This document shows positions 6,896 to 7,861 of a stretch of DNA of 7,861 bases, one piece after another (within the stretch, counting starts at the first letter, position 1; every line of letters starts with the position of its first letter). This DNA is from Chromatiales bacterium. GTDB taxonomy: Bacteria; Pseudomonadota; Gammaproteobacteria; Thiohalospirales; Thiohalospiraceae. Under the pieces are notes generated by a model that saw nothing but the letters and a program-made list of their open reading frames with translations, had not been told where the DNA came from and did no database searches. A program made the translations under genes and the position numbers. Where the stretch lies: contig JALSRO010000421.1 in the NCBI GenBank assembly GCA_026984715.1, forward strand, positions 1 through 7,861, in the 5' to 3' direction.

Positions 6896-7861
6896 ATGGG
6901 TACCGGAAGTTATCCCTATCTCGACTTCTTCAAACTGCGGCAGGCACCGTTCACCCCGATGGTGGATGACGCATTCTTCTTTTCCGATCCGGCTATCAGC
7001 CAGCGGCTTGACATGCTTCGGCATCTGGTTCACTACAGCGATCTGCTTCTGGTCGTCATCGGAGTGCAGGGGAGTGGCAAGAGTAGTCTGCTACAGCGCT
7101 TTCTCGGCTCCGTCGCGGAACAGATGGTGGTGTGCCGGGTGGATGCCGAATTTGGTATGGATGCGCAGAGGTTGCTGCAGCGCATCGGTTCCGGCTTCGG
7201 CCTCTCCTCGCCACCTTCCGGTACCGCTGCCCTGGCCGAGGCGCTGGGCTCACTGCCGGCCGGTCGTCCGGCGCTGTTGCTGATCGACGATGCCCACCGC
7301 CTCTCCATCGGAGCAGTGGCGGAGCTGCTGGAGCTGGCCGAGCTGGAAGGAGCCAGAGGCAAGCTCTTGCGAATCGTACTGTTCTGCGAGCCCGCCATCG
7401 ATGAGCTGCTCGCAGCCCCCTCGATTGCCCCGTTGCGGGATCGCATCACCCAGACCATGGAGATCCCCCCGTTCACCGAGGAGCAGACAGATGCCTACCT
7501 TCACTATCGGATGCGGGTGGCGGGCCTGACGTCAGAGTTCCCCTTCTCCCCAAAGCTGGTAAAGATGATCCACAAGGGGGCGCGCGGCAATCCCGCCCGC
7601 ATCAACGAGCTTGCCCACCGCGCGTTGATGGAGATGAGCGACGAGGAGCCGTCGCAGCACCCGCTGGCTTGGCTCCAGGGCCGGGAGAAGTGGTTGCCGC
7701 TGGCAGCCGGGGTGGCTGTACTGCTGCTGGCCGTACTGTTGTTGCCCGGCAGAGAGGAGCAGGAGCCGCGCCTGGCCGGTGAGGTGGAGGAGCACGCTCT
7801 GCCGATTGCTCCGGAGGGAGAGCAGGGCGAAGCGGAGACGGTAGTCCTTGTTCCGAAGAAG
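6896..7861 (+). CDS. damX: DamX/ExeA-like AAA ATPase with transmembrane segment, 3'-truncated by the window edge
   Basis: The frame is open from the ATG at 6896 to the last base (322 codons), so the C-terminus is missing. Residues 1-265 form an ExeA/GspA-type AAA ATPase: an N-terminal segment with APFTP (17-21), Walker A GVQGSGKSS (56-64), Walker B ALLLIDDAH (126-134), and a sensor-2-like RGNPARIN (230-237). One transmembrane segment (about 266-284) follows a tryptophan- and charge-flanked linker, then an acidic Glu-rich stretch (287-316). The gene follows the dGTPase-like gene after 45 bases and occupies the slot of damX downstream of aroKB. In many gammaproteobacteria the damX-position protein is an AAA ATPase joined through a membrane segment to a periplasmic SPOR domain that binds septal peptidoglycan. 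The SPOR domain itself would lie beyond the window and is inference. An alternative is a plain ExeA-like secretion ATPase. Confidence 0.85.
   Translation, partial: MGTGSYPYLDFFKLRQAPFTPMVDDAFFFSDPAISQRLDMLRHLVHYSDLLLVVIGVQGSGKSSLLQRFLGSVAEQMVVCRVDAEFGMDAQRLLQRIGSGFGLSSPPSGTAALAEALGSLPAGRPALLLIDDAHRLSIGAVAELLELAELEGARGKLLRIVLFCEPAIDELLAAPSIAPLRDRITQTMEIPPFTEEQTDAYLHYRMRVAGLTSEFPFSPKLVKMIHKGARGNPARINELAHRALMEMSDEEPSQHPLAWLQGREKWLPLAAGVAVLLLAVLLLPGREEQEPRLAGEVEEHALPIAPEGEQGEAETVVLVPKK

Noticed and set aside
6804..7283. 159-codon plus-strand open frame overlapping the end of the dGTPase-like gene and the ATPase
   Set aside because: It is out of frame with the ATPase, which has intact Walker motifs; the shadow translation is rich in Ser/Trp/Cys with no domain.

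Overview
The window looks like a chromosomal segment of a gammaproteobacterium. It carries the end of a type IV pilus secretin gene (pilQ), then aroK, aroB, a dGTPase-like gene and a DamX-type ATPase gene. The order pilMNOPQ-aroK-aroB-damX is a classic gammaproteobacterial arrangement, and a dgt-like gene between aroB and damX is known from some lineages. The coding is GC-rich. A Chromatiales-like or sulfur-oxidiser-like host is my guess from gene order and protein style only, and I cannot prove it from sequence alone. All genes lie on the + strand and gaps are short, so there is no gene-free stretch over 300 bases and I see no RNA gene, insertion sequence or CRISPR array.

Positions 1-1662 hold the C-terminal 553 codons of PilQ, the outer-membrane pore for the pilus; the frame is open through the left edge. 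Its last codons contain a near-perfect ribosome binding site, followed by a GTG that overlaps the pilQ stop and opens a 36-codon hydrophobic ORF (1662-1772). That small ORF in turn overlaps the start of the next gene. Positions 1759-3915 encode a 718-residue predicted lipoprotein built of about five bacterial Ig-like (invasin/Big_1 style) domains, with a cluster of three calcium-binding-type loops and three close cysteine pairs. It sits between pilQ and aroK, which are directly adjacent in many relatives, and is the accessory element of the window. A strong intrinsic terminator (3934-3966) closes this part.

The second block starts after the terminator: aroK (shikimate kinase, 4026-4559), aroB (3-dehydroquinate synthase, 4614-5708), a dNTP triphosphohydrolase of the HD superfamily (5708-6850, its GTG overlapping the aroB stop by one base) and an AAA ATPase with a C-terminal transmembrane segment (6896 to the right edge, still open). 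AroB and AroK act in the shikimate pathway, the HD enzyme in dNTP turnover, and the ATPase is probably an inner-membrane DamX/ExeA-like protein linked to the cell envelope or division.

The most interesting material is the pilQ-aroK interval: a multi-domain Ig-like lipoprotein apparently co-transcribed with the pilus secretin, preceded by a well-initiated small hydrophobic ORF overlapping genes on both sides. This is a plausible pilus- or surface-associated module, but its function is inference.
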